Source of the DNA: Solen grandis
Lineage: Eukaryota; Mollusca; Bivalvia; Adapedonta; Solenidae
Assembly: GCA_021229015.1 (NCBI GenBank)
Contig: CM037781.1
Location: forward strand, 42,108,152-42,172,151
Reading direction: 5' to 3'
DNA: 64,000 nt
The notes beneath the pieces were generated by a model. That model saw only the letters and a program-made list of their open reading frames with translations, did not search any database and was not told where the DNA came from. Below are positions 1 to 12,858 of this stretch, piece after piece. Numbering within the stretch: the first letter of the stretch is position 1; each line of letters starts with the position of its first letter. The position numbers and the translations under genes are program-made.

Positions 1-290
1 AATTACAATACTCTCACGTGGTTAATCCTTGCGGCAGTTGATCTTATATGGGACATTTTCGGGTGGCAATAAAGATTTTTTTTTAAAATTTTTTTTTTAA
101 TATTTAATAAACTACAATGTACTCTTTGCTTCCAAGCTTCCAATTTAAGATAGTACCTCTTTGTGCTTGAATTGTGTTTGTCTAAGATGGATTTTGTTAG
201 AGCCTTGAAAAACAAGTTTAACTTATTCACAATCTTAGGTCCAACCAGTTTCTCTATTACTACTTACTCTACCTATCTTATCGTTTTATA

Positions 291-555
291 GATCCCGTGG
301 GTTAGTGGTTAAGGCATCCGCTCCGGGAACGGGAGGTCGAGGGTTCGATCCCTTGCAGGGGAATGTTCTGATATGGCCGATTGGTGAGCCGCCAGCTAGT
401 TAAATATTGGTTACTGGTTGTCTTTCTACCTGGTGCCTGGCATATAGGACGAAAGCGGGGAGGTACTTGTGAAAGCAAAGAGGTGTCTCATAAGTGAAAA
501 CTGGCTGGCCCTTTCAATAGGGTTGACACTATAATAAACAAACACTTTACCTTTT
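291..555 (+). mobile_element. tRNA-derived SINE
   Basis: The first 75 bases resemble a tRNA gene. An A-box-like stretch (gttagtggttaaggc, about 301-315) is followed by a B-box (gggttcgatccc, 341-352), the internal RNA polymerase III promoter pair. A non-tRNA body follows and ends near a short A/C/T-rich tail (about 530-555). The cloverleaf is not convincing enough for a functional tRNA, so SINE is the best reading. The body differs from the other SINEs in the window, so this is a separate family or a diverged member. No clear target-site duplication was seen. Confidence 0.7.
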
Positions 556-3500
556 AGAGTCTTTATTTGAGTTTAAACGTCGATTTGGAAACAATTACAC
601 AAATTTTACATAATTAAGACTTATCAACTACTCCGAAGATTCATAAAACGTTATTCACCCCACTAATAGAAATCTAACTGATAATCCATGTTACCATTAG
701 TGTACGCCCCTCCAACAGAATTCCAATCATTTGAAGACTAGGACTACTCGATGCCAGAAATTTTAAGGGTCATTTCATATTAAACAAAGTCATATTAAAA
801 CCCTGTGATTCTTTGCAGTGGTGCTTTTTAATCTGGAAATCTACACGGGTTCAACAGGTATACAGATATACAACAATTTATCCTGTATACTCCGATAGTC
901 TTACCATTTGATACAATGGCAACCGTTAGGTTCTTTTCTTGGAATTCCCTAAAACAATCAAATAATTATCAAAGAGCCATCCCCAATGGTGATGCACTCC
1001 CGCTATACATCAGCAGAGAGCCTTTATTCTAAAAGGTTAATATAAGGTGAAAGTCAAGGCCATAGGTTTGTAGGAAATGTTGAAGGTTGCTGTCTACATA
1101 CATATCCTATGTGAACAGATATATGTCTGCAAAGAGACATGAAATATGCAATCATTTAAGAGAGAGAGACAAACAGACGGTTCGAGCTGATACATCGACT
1201 CCAATAATGGTGTTTATGTTTCAAATTTTATATCATAAACATCATTGTCATAAACATAAGACAACAGTTTTCTTTTTACAAAAAAATTTTTAAAAAAAAA
1301 ATGAAAGTCTACTTAATTTAAGAGTGTCTAATTTCAACGTGTAATAATTCATTGAATATACCGTTAAGGTAATTATGGATGTTGACTAATAATAGCACAC
1401 CATCTATAACCTATTAACTATTTCCCATTCATGCTAAAAACGGAGATAAATCCTCGAAGACATGCATCTAAGACCGGTTAATTTTGATTAAAGGCATGGG
1501 TATGTATCGTTTATAGCCAGCATTAATCTTTTGTTGAGTCTATTGTTTTGACGTACTATGCATTGATCAACGTTGCTTTAGATTATTATCTCACGGAAAG
1601 TGAACAAAGGGATTTGGTGAGACCATAAACATTTGAGGAACTATATAGCGTAATAAATCAAAACTAGGGAATACTTGGAGATGGCTTAAATTAAGAGGCT
1701 GAATATAACTATCACCGACCTTGAACATAATAAATTGATCATAATTAGTGTTTTAAATACAAAATCGGTTTTCAAAGTTTGCACACTTTAACTTTGATAT
1801 TTTTTTTTCTAAAACAGGGGACATCCAGTTTTTAAGGTTTTGTATTCGGAAAACCGATTATTTTAATTTATCATTACTTTAATTGGGTAATGACTAATAC
1901 AATAATGATAGTAACAAAAAAAATTGATAGGTCAATGGTAAAAGCATTCATCATAAGAGAGAGAGAGAGAGAGAGAGCACAATTTGAAATGACCTGTCTG
2001 TTTTAATATATGTATTGGTAATTATTTTGAGACTTCGTTGGAACACTTCAAAATAATATCAAAGTGCCCCTTTTAAAGAAAGATTTGTGTAATTGACGCA
2101 TATTACTTTTCAAGTTTAGATGTGTTACAAGAAATGCATTCGTCCATAGTTGTCAAACCAAGGCACACACTGTTATCATAGTGCACTTTAAGATTTAGGT
2201 TAAGCTGAGAAATGCAACAGTAAAGTTGATGATATAAAAAAAAACAATCTAACTGAGTAAAATGATAATACTGAGGGCCGATCGCGAAACTCTTCCATCT
2301 ACTTCTTAATCTGTATGCGTTTAGAACAATTTGGTGGTCAGCCCTCGATATCCACATTACGTATTAAAATCATTTATCATAAAAAACAGTTAAACATTCA
2401 TTATTTTTGAGTCACATCAGTCAATTATGAAATTGCGGTTTTGGTTATATTGTTCAGCTTCTCCGTGAATGTAAGAGCTCTACAGCATCATATTGCCACA
2501 TCGATGGTTTCCTTAATATATCTTCAGCAATTTAATTAATTTTACAAGAGAAAAGTATCGAGCACCGTCCTTAAATCAATTTTGTGATGGAATACTAAAA
2601 TTGAACACCCGTGAAGTCGTGCATAAAATATAAACATAGTCACCACATTAAGTTGCAAATGTCATTTCATTTAGTAATGTCATGATTCAGGCCGTGTCTG
2701 GTATGCGTATTGTTATGCTCATGTTTTAATATATTGTTTCCAAATTTGTCTGGATATATGCATAACATGTTGCTGTTTGACGCGTACAGACAGGTCTTGA
2801 ATATTTTGTCAGTAACTGTTATCCGAACATTTTCCGTTTTGCTTTCTTTCCTTTGGATGAATGGGAGGAAAGACTTACAGTTGAAGATTTCCAAGAAGGG
2901 GCCAAATTGAGGATGTCTTCAAAATTATGCATTGAATCATAGTCACGTGATCAATGCACTTTGTATAAGCAAGGTCAATGATCAGTCTGTCCGTGCCTTG
3001 TACTGTTCACTACTTATCTTTAGGTTCCTTAAGGAAGAGCCATACAGAGTTGCTTTCATACATGTTTTATATTGTGTTTTTACTCGTAGAACATCATGAA
3101 AGCCAAATGATAAACAGGTACGAGTATTAGAGTAGTGAATTATAAATAAACCAAATCTGTATGAAACGGAAACATAGTGTGACGCATGCATTGAGAAAGA
3201 AATTCAAATTGTATATTCAAATATCGTTTTAGAAGTGTCTCGAAATCTAAAAAAAAATGTTTTTAATATATTCCATTTAAATTCCACCTTGTATAATGCA
3301 ACGCCGCTTCTGACGACAGTAAATTTCTATGGGTATGGATTTCTACGGATTTGATGTGTTCCTCTCGTCATTTGTTATTGCCAAGGAACCGGAAGTAAAA
3401 TGCGGTCCTATGGGAACACCGTTCGTTCATTAGTTGTATTGGGGCATGCATTGTGATTTTAATGTACAATTAGATCTATTTAGATACATCCTTCAGTTGA

Positions 3501-5026
3501 CATATCTTTATTTGAACATTTCAGACTGTGTTAACAACATAGGAATCAAGTACCTTGTAACTCGGGATTTATTTAGTTTAACGACTGCATTCATACAAGA
3601 GAATAGAACTGCTTGTATATTTTTAAGAAGAGAACATTCTAAATAAAACCATAGGGAATACAATAAGAAATATCAAAGAAATTCTTGAGGAGGAAGTAAA
3701 GAGAAAACAGAGGTATACATGAAGATTTCTCTTTGTATTAAAATTAGATAATACAGTTCTTTGAAATTCAGTAAAACCTCATGTTAAGATGAAGTCACTA
3801 TCGGGACCTCCTAACTCTATTCTCAGAAACCCCTGCTTAATGCCACTAGCTACTAAGACCACCTTATTCTTAAGACGCATTCGTCACCGTCTCAATGACA
3901 GCATTATATAATCCTATAACAAATGTTCAATGCATTTTACAAGAAACGGTTTGACACTACCAGGAAAACAGCTCCAAATGAAAGAATGAACAATTTTTAA
4001 CCTGAGCCGGTATATATATGTGTCACATAAAATGCAGAAGGCAACTTTACACAAACGTCCGGGTCACATAAATGTTTGATACCGCAACATGCCATTCACG
4101 ACTGAATTATGATCATCACTCGAACCGTTGCTATGACGATGATAAATGTTCTTTGACCATGAAAACAGACCTCTTCAATACAATAAATAAACAAATGTGA
4201 ACGTGTTACTCAAGAGCATAATTTCACTGACATGCCCTGACTCAGTATCTGCTCTGTGAAATCGTATCTCCTCGGATATATCCCTGGGCCCACTATGTCC
4301 CTATATAATTGTTCTATTTATTAATTATCACGAGAATCTAATCTGTTTGATTAATTTTGCATGATTGATATACGAAAATAAACAAGATATACGGGATCGA
4401 TGATAAAACAAAAGATAATGAGTTTGTGATATAGCATGACGTCCGTAAATTAATAAAACAATTTGGTGAGAAATACTTATATTATTTTGTGAGAGAAAAT
4501 TTGCTTCGTGGCCATGTCGCTTTCTTGTTAACGATGCATCAAGTCTCCTGTCAGTGTGATTGCAAAACATATCCATTATGAATTTTGAGATGTTTCCTGG
4601 ATTCTGAAGCAATTCATATAAAAAAGAAAATAGACAGAAAATCATTTTATTTAATGTCAGAAAAAAAACCGCAAATGCTTAATTGCATTTTGATATACTC
4701 TTAGACATTTCAAACGATTCATGTATACACTTTCGAAAGATCTATTTCCTTTATTGCTTTTACAACTTGACACCTCTTTCGGGGTTTTTTTTGTGTTATA
4801 ATAAAAGACTAAAATATGCCTAATTTAATTTCTACATAAAAAATATATCTAAAGTCGTTCAAAAAACACAAACTATAAGCTTCTCGATATTTTCAAGGTG
4901 TTTTTAAAGTACCTGAGTATATTTCATAACAATTCTCATTTAATCGATTAAAAGCCTTCCAGCACTGTTTGCACGAAAAACATTTTTTTTTTGCTATTCT
5001 TTTCATCATCTTTATCGGCAACACAG
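556..5026. other. non-coding AT-rich stretch
   Basis: No convincing gene or element is visible. The only simple repeat of note is a (GA)n run at about 1959-1978. Frames at 2103-2357 (-), 2667-2894 (-), 3434-3646 (+) and 4328-4645 (-) have low-complexity, AT-driven composition and no domain that I recognise. An ETS-like ccggaagt motif at about 3389-3396 stands in a slightly GC-richer patch and may be chance. Confidence 0.6.
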
Positions 5027-6178
5027 GTATGACTGTTCTTAATTATAGGAAAGTCGCCCGGGCTGTCATCAACAATACGCATACCTTCATCCGTAAACGG
5101 TTCATAAAACTATTCACCGAAACTGACAGATTTTCATTACCTAAGCATCCGGTGTTGTTGAAACGTATCCACGGGACATTGTCAGGACATTACCCAGGTA
5201 ATTTCTAACAAGTGTAACCATTTGCCAATTGCAGCGCCATTTAGACCACAGTCAAGTCTATTAAACAGATATCAGTTCAAGGTTGAACATATTTTACAGT
5301 ATTGTCTTTCTTATCCTAAAGGTACTGGAGAGTAGTCAAAGACCAACACATCAACACTAGATTGAGATTCCTGGCAGTCCTCACTTGGTGATTGAATTTC
5401 ATTTTATTGTTTGAATGTTTCTGGTCTATAACATATGGCTGATATTTAAAAGTTGTTTTCTATTTTGCAGAAGTACTTAAGGTCCATACATTCGGACTAT
5501 CGAGATCTTGCATTACTTTTTAATGAAAATTTCATCAAAAATACCTGAATGTTTGTTGGTTGACAGCTAAAATATGGGTATGCATAGCATTTAACTATTT
5601 GTTCGTCCTTTTTTTTCGAATGGGCAAAAATGTGGTTGCTCTGCACAAACACTGAGAAAAATATTCAAAATCTACAAGGTTGGCAGTGTCATGTATTTTT
5701 TTTCCTTGATAGAGTATAAACATTATTACTTTGAAGAAGATTTGGTTGTTTGTCGTTTGACCTTTATATTGAAACTGTAATGCAGTTTGCATCCGGCTTA
5801 CATTAATTTGATTTCTGAGTTCAAATATGGATATACTTAACAGCAATAATGTTTTCCACAGCTTTCTCTTCTTTCCATCGCTGTCGACTTAACAAAGTCA
5901 AAGATATTTGTTCAATATCATTGAGCTTCAAACATGTTGCACCAATTCATAATTCATATCATTATAAAGTGTGGAAGGCACGGTCGGATGGGTTGTGAAT
6001 TATTCCTAATGTTTTAAAAATATTAATATGAATATGAATAATTAATGTTGATGTGTTGCTTTCAATGTTATTTGTTACAGGTCGGTCAAACACTCGCTCC
6101 TTCATATCTATCAAGTTAATCATTCATTGCCAATGTGGTAATTCTATCTACGGCACGAATAGTCTGAATTGCGCGTGA
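5027..6178 (+). CDS. candidate two-exon 3' gene fragment, unknown product
   Basis: The sequence shows a strong acceptor (pyrimidine-rich tract ending in acacag at 5021-5026). A 57-codon-length open stretch at 5027-5197 follows, GC-richer than its surroundings, and ends at a donor (cccag|gtaatt). Both ends of this exon are phase 1. A second good acceptor (tttgttacag, 6071-6080) opens a phase-compatible frame from 6081 to a TGA at 6176-6178. The joined frame would add about 31 residues with several cysteines near its end (CQCG). An AATAAA lies about 250 bases downstream. No upstream exon or start codon was found and no family was recognised. Phase agreement between one pair of exons occurs one time in three by chance, so this is only a lead. 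Confidence 0.22.
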
Positions 6179-9100
6179 ATGGTTTTAATTGGAGTTATTC
6201 GATAAGCATGACAGAACTAATGTTCAACCATATTTGTAATAATTTATATAACATTAGAAATGAAATCCCCCATTAGTCTATCAATCACGCTTACTACCTT
6301 TAACAACTCGCTAGCTTGAATTGTGTAAATATGAAAATCAGATAAAAGAAACACATATTGGTAAATGAAAAACTGATAACAAAATGGTGGAATTCATCTT
6401 CCATAGCAAAAATAATTTCAGGAGCAATAAATCAAATCTAACTAAAACATATCGATCCCATATTACATCTGAGTTGGAAAGGGTAATTGTTTCCAGTATT
6501 TAACATGTTGAACATTTATACAAAAGCATATAATACTTACAAAACAGTTTGTTTTGCATATATATATGTATGTATAGTCTTTATGAAAATAACGTAACCG
6601 GAGTCAAGATCTTGTCAATGACAATATTTCAGTATTTCAGTATCGATGTCGGTAAATAGCTTGTTGTATATATTAAAAGTTAGATAATAAGCCTGGCACA
6701 TTAATGGCTGAAAATGGTAATTGCATTTTTGAATAAACACGTCAGCTCTACAGGGAATTGCACTTTGCATATTTGAGGCTTAATCACTTGGGATCGAAAT
6801 TTTTGACCTTAACATAAATGTGGTTTATTGAACTGGCTGGTTGTTTAAGATCAGGATGTTCGGCTCATTAAACTGAATTATCTGGATCATAAACACATAT
6901 TCATAACGACCAGCTGCTGTTTTCCTAAATCTTTTGACGCAGTTGACCTTACAAGGACCGGTTTCATCACGTTAGTATGCTTAATAACAAAAAAGTAGTC
7001 CGTTTTCCAAGGATAACTGTATCATATCCATTTAAGTTAATTTTGTGTTAATATTATGTTAAATCCAGTTTGTTTTTAAATTCAAACCTTAAATTCGTTG
7101 GGTGGAAGTTACGTCTGCACCATTTGAAACAAAGAATAGAGCTGCATTAGAAGTGTTTGTATAACAGACTGTTGGCAGTCTTTGCTGTGTATTGATTCTT
7201 CTCACTGTGGATACTTTCCTGTCGTCTTTAATACTGAAAGAATCCTATTTAATTTTCTACTTAAACTTTATTTGTTCGCATATCAAAATACATTCTGCGA
7301 AAGTTTAATGGTGAACAACTTTTATTTTATTATGTCTACAATGAATATTCCTTAGATTGAAAATAAAACATCCGTATAAAAACGAAACATTAAAACCATT
7401 TTGGAAAGTGGCTTAACTATTATTATTATTCACGTATCTTAAAAGTTACGACAAAGTTAAAGAATACCAGTAACTGTTCAAGTTTAAAAGGATTAACACT
7501 TACCCTTTAGATATCAAGTTTTTTTTACTGCAGCAAGACTCTTAATTCAAACTGGAGAAGGTTCATTCTATTACATTATTTCAAACATCCGGCAATAAAA
7601 TAGTAAAGTTGTAGTGTAAAGAAAAATAACATGTCCATAATTTATTAAAAACACATTTGTTTGAATGTCTAATCTTTTTAAAGTGCATATATAAGATATG
7701 TTTATTTGGTACAGGAAAACGTATAAATAAACAATGTATGTTTTTAATCATCGTTTCTAAGTTTTCTAAGGAAAATAAGCCAAAGAGTGACGTGGATGCC
7801 TAAGAAGAATAGACGATTTCTCCGGACAGACATCATCACTCTTAATTTTCTAAATTGTTTTGTCACTCCAAATATTTTTTTCTTTGTATGCATACCAAGT
7901 AAACTTTTCAGTAGCTGACACCACACTCTGAATTCAACTTGTTTAACGGTAATTCTGCCTGGCCAGAGCTGTTCCTCATTTGTATACTACATAATACTTG
8001 GAAGCAATTCCGTAACAGCTTTGTGGCACCATATTAAACACATCATTCTCATTATCAGGATCAGTGATTGAAATGATTTCAGGAATATATTGCATTCATT
8101 CATCCCCATTACAAATACAGATTGGATTACGATGTACTTTAATGAAACTTATACGTGATAAATAGCCTAAAATACGTCTTTCATTTCCAATGGGAGTATT
8201 TCTTACCCCTCCGTGTCAGTCTAAAAAATGTAAAACGCTAATAATTTATCAAGAAAGGAAAATGATCTATCTCATTTTTACAATCCATTGTATTTCTTTT
8301 AACTTAATTTGTAAAAGGGAGAAAACTATATTATAAGCACAGTTTTCGTGCAAATGCGAAGTAGGCTTTAAAAAAAACTGACTGTATTTAAGTCAGCTCT
8401 ATTTAATGAAGGAGATGAAAGCCAATGATTAAAGCAAGAAAACATTTAATTATCACTTATTTCACTCAAATACGCCTCAGTGGCGTAAACTGCATGTTAC
8501 TGTGGAAAAACAATACAACAACAACAAAACAAGAATACACTTTCATTATATTTAAAGCAGCGTTTTAATTTTTTCAGTTGGTTTCTTCGGATTCTTTGGT
8601 ATAACAAGAATAATTTTGTCTGTCAAATTCGTCAAAATGTTGACAGTTTCATTATAATTATAATGGAAAACAACTATAATTAAAATGTATTAATATATTT
8701 TGCTATTTTTTGTCATAACTTCTCCATTGCATAAACTTTTGCTTTGTTAAATTGTTTCCATTTGGTTTATAAAAATACTGTGAGTAACATTTATATTTAA
8801 ATGCGGATTTATGTGCGTTTCTCTATGCGACTCATGCGTGTCATCTAATGTTTGTCTCTTTTTAATTGGTTCTATCTGGTTAATAGAATCAAAGAATCAC
8901 CAGGGCGACAATAGGATGGCGTCATTCTCAGAGAATATTAAAGCGCGTTAATGTGTTCATGGGATAATTGCAAAACAATGATCATAGCGGCAATTGAGGT
9001 GTAAGGATGTTAAAGATCACTTGACGCTTATGCAAGCATAATGTTTCTTCTCAATTTCAGTTAGGAATTTGTCGAAATATCAACAATTTTATTAGTTTTC

Positions 9101-10394
9101 CTTTATGATATAAAAACAAAATCTATAATTATTTTTAGTCTTATTCACCAAAGATTAAAAATGTTTGTCTAAATGAAATTATTTTCTAGTGCTGAAATAT
9201 AAATCCATGTATATGTCATTGTCTCCATTTGAAAAAAAAATTCAATAATCAAAAGTCAGAATGTTTTACGAGTTTCGAAAGTTCACAAGTAACATGGAAC
9301 ATTTATTTTTTTAAGAAGGATTCTTCGATATATGCAATAATAAGTTGCGATATATTCAGCGATATGTTGAGGTATATGTTGCAATATAGGCAACGGTATT
9401 TCATAGTACAGAGCGGAAGAATAAATATCTCCGTAGACATAGCAGACTGAAGTTTGTGGAATTGTGTGGCATTTCTTCGCCGTCGCTGGCACAATTTTGC
9501 ATGGTCGACAATTCAAACTCAACTGAATCAATTTCCTTTATCTAGGAGCCCTACCCGGTCAGTGTTTAATATTATGTACACATCTTATTGCAGTTTTTCC
9601 AATTGAAATTTAGACAGATCGTCTGTAAAAAGTCCGGCCTATTTTACTCGCTGTATATAAATGATTTGTGGCAGACACAGCTATCCGGCAAGGCTACAGG
9701 CAGTCTTTGAAGGAAGGAGAATCACTGGCAGTGTTACAGAGGGTATTCCCTAAATCGCTTCCAAATGTCTTCACGCGCAGGAAATTAAATAGCAAAGAAG
9801 GAATTTGAAACTGGTTGTAGTGACAGCCAGGTTTGCGAAAGAGAAATCTGTCGAGCTGTACAATATATTGAAAGTTTCGAAATAGATTCTCAGCGTTACC
9901 GAGAAATAAATGTTTAAAGCAATATGTTCTGGTATGTAAATTAGTAAATTTTTGTAGAACATGTAAACACTATCTGCGACAGGGGTACACAGTTTGTACA
10001 AATGTATAATTCTAGAATATAAATTGGAAAACTTAACCTCGAAAAAAGTTAATATAATAAACGACGACTTCCCTTGTGGCAATTTACATGGTAACTGCTT
10101 ACAAAGATGTTTTAAACAAAATTAACGCTATGTATGGAACATTGCCGACGATGTATGTTTGGAGAGAACTAAATGCATGGATAATATGAACATAATTATT
10201 GCATAAGACATAGTTCAGCTATATTTAGGACCAAAGTCGTCTAGCAGAGTATATGTTGAACGGAATTGACAGGACAAAATAATGGTTTAGTGATATTCTT
10301 ATATATCTTAAATTCCGCTTCAATATAGACGAAGGCAAAATACAAAACCTTACATAAGAAATAAAATATACAGAGAAATCTAGAGCTCAGATGT
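6179..10394. other. non-coding AT-rich stretch
   Basis: No gene, RNA gene or intact repeat was recognised. Around 9340-9400 there is a weak tandem-like run of gcgatat/ggtatat units, about 11-15 bases each, too degraded to define. A TATA-like tatataaat at about 9651-9659 is followed by a 30-codon ATG frame. Neither is convincing. Confidence 0.6.
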
Positions 10395-10719
10395 GGGGAG
10401 CAGTGGTCCAGTGGTAGGACACGCGCTTCGGGATCGAGGGGTTCCTAGGTTCGGGTCCTGCCAAGGACAATGCTAATTTCCTTGAACAAGAAATTTTTCC
10501 CCGCATTGTTTCACTTCACCCAGGTGTAAATGGGTACCTGAGAGGGCGGTATAATTCCGTGGCGCCATGGTGTGGGCTGCCATAAGCGGAGTGAAAGACT
10601 CCCCAGGGAGATCGATAGATAGATACAAGTAGCCCGATGACCAGGAGTAAAAGCTGTAAAGAAGGTGAACGTGCCGAAGGAATGAAACTTAGACTGCAAA
10701 ATGCATTTACTTTACTTTT
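10395..10719 (+). mobile_element. tRNA-derived SINE
   Basis: The head carries an A-box-like stretch (cagtggtccagtggtag, about 10401-10417) and a B-box (aggttcgggtcct, 10447-10459). A roughly 230-base body follows, ending in a T-rich tail (ttactttactttt). The sequence agatgt is found immediately before the head (10389-10394) and immediately after the tail (10720-10725), which fits a short target-site duplication. The 62-codon frame on the minus strand inside it has no independent support. Confidence 0.72.
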
Positions 10720-10725
10720 AGATGT

Positions 10726-12204
10726 AAATATCCTTGAAGTAATTTATCTATACTTATAGAACTTATATAATACATGTAAAACAAATACAATGCGTTTATA
10801 TATACACGTATTTACATGTGAATATATGAATGTGTTTGAAAAATGACATTGCATGTTAAAAAATCTTTGATTCTTATGTAAGTCTATACAACTTATGTGT
10901 ATATATATGTTATACAAATATTTGGTTCAGGTAATTATAAATAACTTTAGTCAAACGATGAGTTAAAAACCAAATGTTAGAAATAATTTGACTATATTTT
11001 CTCAGGTTTTGCCAAAAATTGTAACTCACCAGTATATCCAAATTAATTTGATACTCACGTATACTTCGTGTAGATAAAAATAGTACGACGTTTATTCAAA
11101 CCCAAAATTAATATTACCGATACAAGAAAAAGACTTCACGTTACCTTAGCAACGTGTACTATACAAAACAATAACCTTATAAGATGGCAATTGACTCAGT
11201 TTGACTACAGTTAAAGTCTGAAGACAATTTATGATTGCGAAAAATTCCTTTGTTATCTGTGTTTGAACAGGGGAAATTCTCATCGAAAATAACCGACGGG
11301 ATTCTCAGTAATGTCATGCTATAATCCTTTCGCGTCAATTTATTTAAACGAAATTTTAAATTAGCAGATCATTTTGTAGTTGCTGACGGGTTTCACCAAA
11401 TACGGATTACGTATCAGACAGTACTTATGACTGGCTCCAATTCTGAATGCACTAAATCTAACTTGCAGCCTTATCATGCGCGAAAAAATCATTAAAATCT
11501 ACAAACTTATGTTCCGCGCAAATGAAATCCAGTCTTGTTTACCCGCACGCTTTCCTGAACTCCGTCTGCTATCATTGAGAAATTCACCAAGTTATTTACG
11601 CTACGGAGGCGTTAATCTGGCAAAACTTGATCAGAAGAACTGTTAATCTGATATTAGAAACTACGAACAATATCTTTATCATGAACACAGACACACACAC
11701 ATATATATACAGAACTACTGACTGGCTTTTCATTCTTTTTTACAATTTTTGTTGATTCAATGAATCTGTACTAATATACCCCCTTTTATAACTGAATACG
11801 ATGGTAACAGGCTCTTGTAGGATCGGTTTTTTCAAAACTTGTATTTCCTTTGTGTACAATGATATCTTCTTTAAGAGTTGATGCACTTTTAAGTTGTTGT
11901 TTTTTCATGTCATATATATATATATATATATTTCTAGTGATGGATTTCCTAAAACATGATTATATGATTCTCAATAGGAAATTTATTCAGTCTAAAATAA
12001 ACTTTGGAGTAAATATATATTCTTATATATCTGCGTGTATATGTATAACACATTTCATTCAATATGGTTGTAGTCACTGACTAGCTATTAATGGGCCCCT
12101 TCACGTTGTGAGATCACGTCTTGTCAGGTTATTTGATGTTGTTTATTCAACAGAGTTGCTTGCAAAGCAGTTCTATGTGCTTCGGACAACCATTTGGGGC
12201 TATA
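10726..12204. repeat. non-coding stretch with microsatellites
   Basis: No gene was recognised. Two simple repeats are visible: a CA/TA run at about 11688-11710 and a (TA)n run at about 11912-11931. The 76-codon frame across the second is driven by the repeat. Confidence 0.6.
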
Positions 12205-12208
12205 TTAA

Positions 12209-12523
12209 CCCTTTCCCTCATAGAGGAAACCATGAAAAGACCTATGCGAACAACATAAAACCAGATCAGCCTGCGAGTAACTCGCCGGCTGATCAGGTTT
12301 TATGCTGTTCGCTGCTCCTCAGTGGTCTGGAAATGAGGATTTTATAATTAAATTTGGTAAGGTTTAACTGTGGTTTTCTGCAGATCAGGCTTTATGTGAT
12401 ACCTATTGAGGGCGTCAAAATGAGTCTATATGAGGGAAAGGGTTAAGTGAGTCTATATGAGGGAAAGGGTTAAATGAGTCTATATGAGGGAAAGGGTTAA
12501 GTGAGTCTATATGAGGGAAAGGG
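12209..12523 (+). mobile_element. TTAA-flanked MITE, copy 1, with extended 3' end
   Basis: The element begins CCCTTTCCCTCAT directly after TTAA (12205-12208) and ends ATGAGGGAAAGGG before TTAA. CCC...GGG ends with a TTAA target duplication are characteristic of the piggyBac superfamily. No transposase is present, so it is a non-autonomous, MITE-like member at most. The middle holds a GC-rich palindrome around gcctgcgagtaactcgc. The first copy of the right end stops at 12442. A 27-base unit (tgagtctatatgagggaaag plus ggttaag) is then repeated so that four units start at 12421, 12448, 12475 and 12502, each carrying the terminal GGGTTAA. The 79-codon frame across it is not a gene. Confidence 0.8.
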
Positions 12524-12779
12524 TTAAGACACATTTGTTCTCGTTTTTAACACGCGCACATAAAATGTTCCAAATTTTGTTTTCTGTCTTATCATTTAAG
12601 TGGCAATAAATTTCATGTTTGTTGAAATATGACTGTATTATGAAAGTCGAAACTAAATAAAAATGTTAATAATCGATGCTGGAGATAACGTTTTCAATAA
12701 ATTGTAAAAGGTAAATGCGCTGGCGGGTCAATCGTAATTCATTCGGAGATGTTTTTTAATGTGAGAAAGTCGTCAGTGA

Positions 12780-12858
12780 CACATTGTCTTGCGGTGGGTG
12801 GATGGTTTTACCCAGGTGCCTGTACTTGATGCACTGTCCCTGTGATTGTCTTCACCAT
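12780..12858 (+). repeat. degraded SINE core fragment
   Basis: The stretch matches the core of the SINE at 24153: 'cttgcggt.ggt' followed by 'ggttytacccrggtgcct'. Head and tail are gone. It mimics a small coding exon on the minus strand (an ATG at 12858-12856 followed by a donor-like site), but the SINE similarity explains it better. Confidence 0.55.

Noticed and set aside
341..352. Functional tRNA gene at the left edge
   Set aside because: A and B boxes are present but the acceptor and anticodon stems do not form; it is the head of a SINE.
4328..4645. 105-codon frame on the minus strand
   Set aside because: AT-driven composition, no motif and no splice or promoter context.
9651..9760. TATA-like site followed by a 30-codon ATG frame
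   Set aside because: The ATG sits in the TATA box itself, so the frame could not be read from it; no other support.
12812..12858. Minus-strand exon with ATG and donor that could follow the promoter at 15.9 kb
   Set aside because: The sequence matches the core of the SINE family seen at 24153, so it is a repeat remnant.
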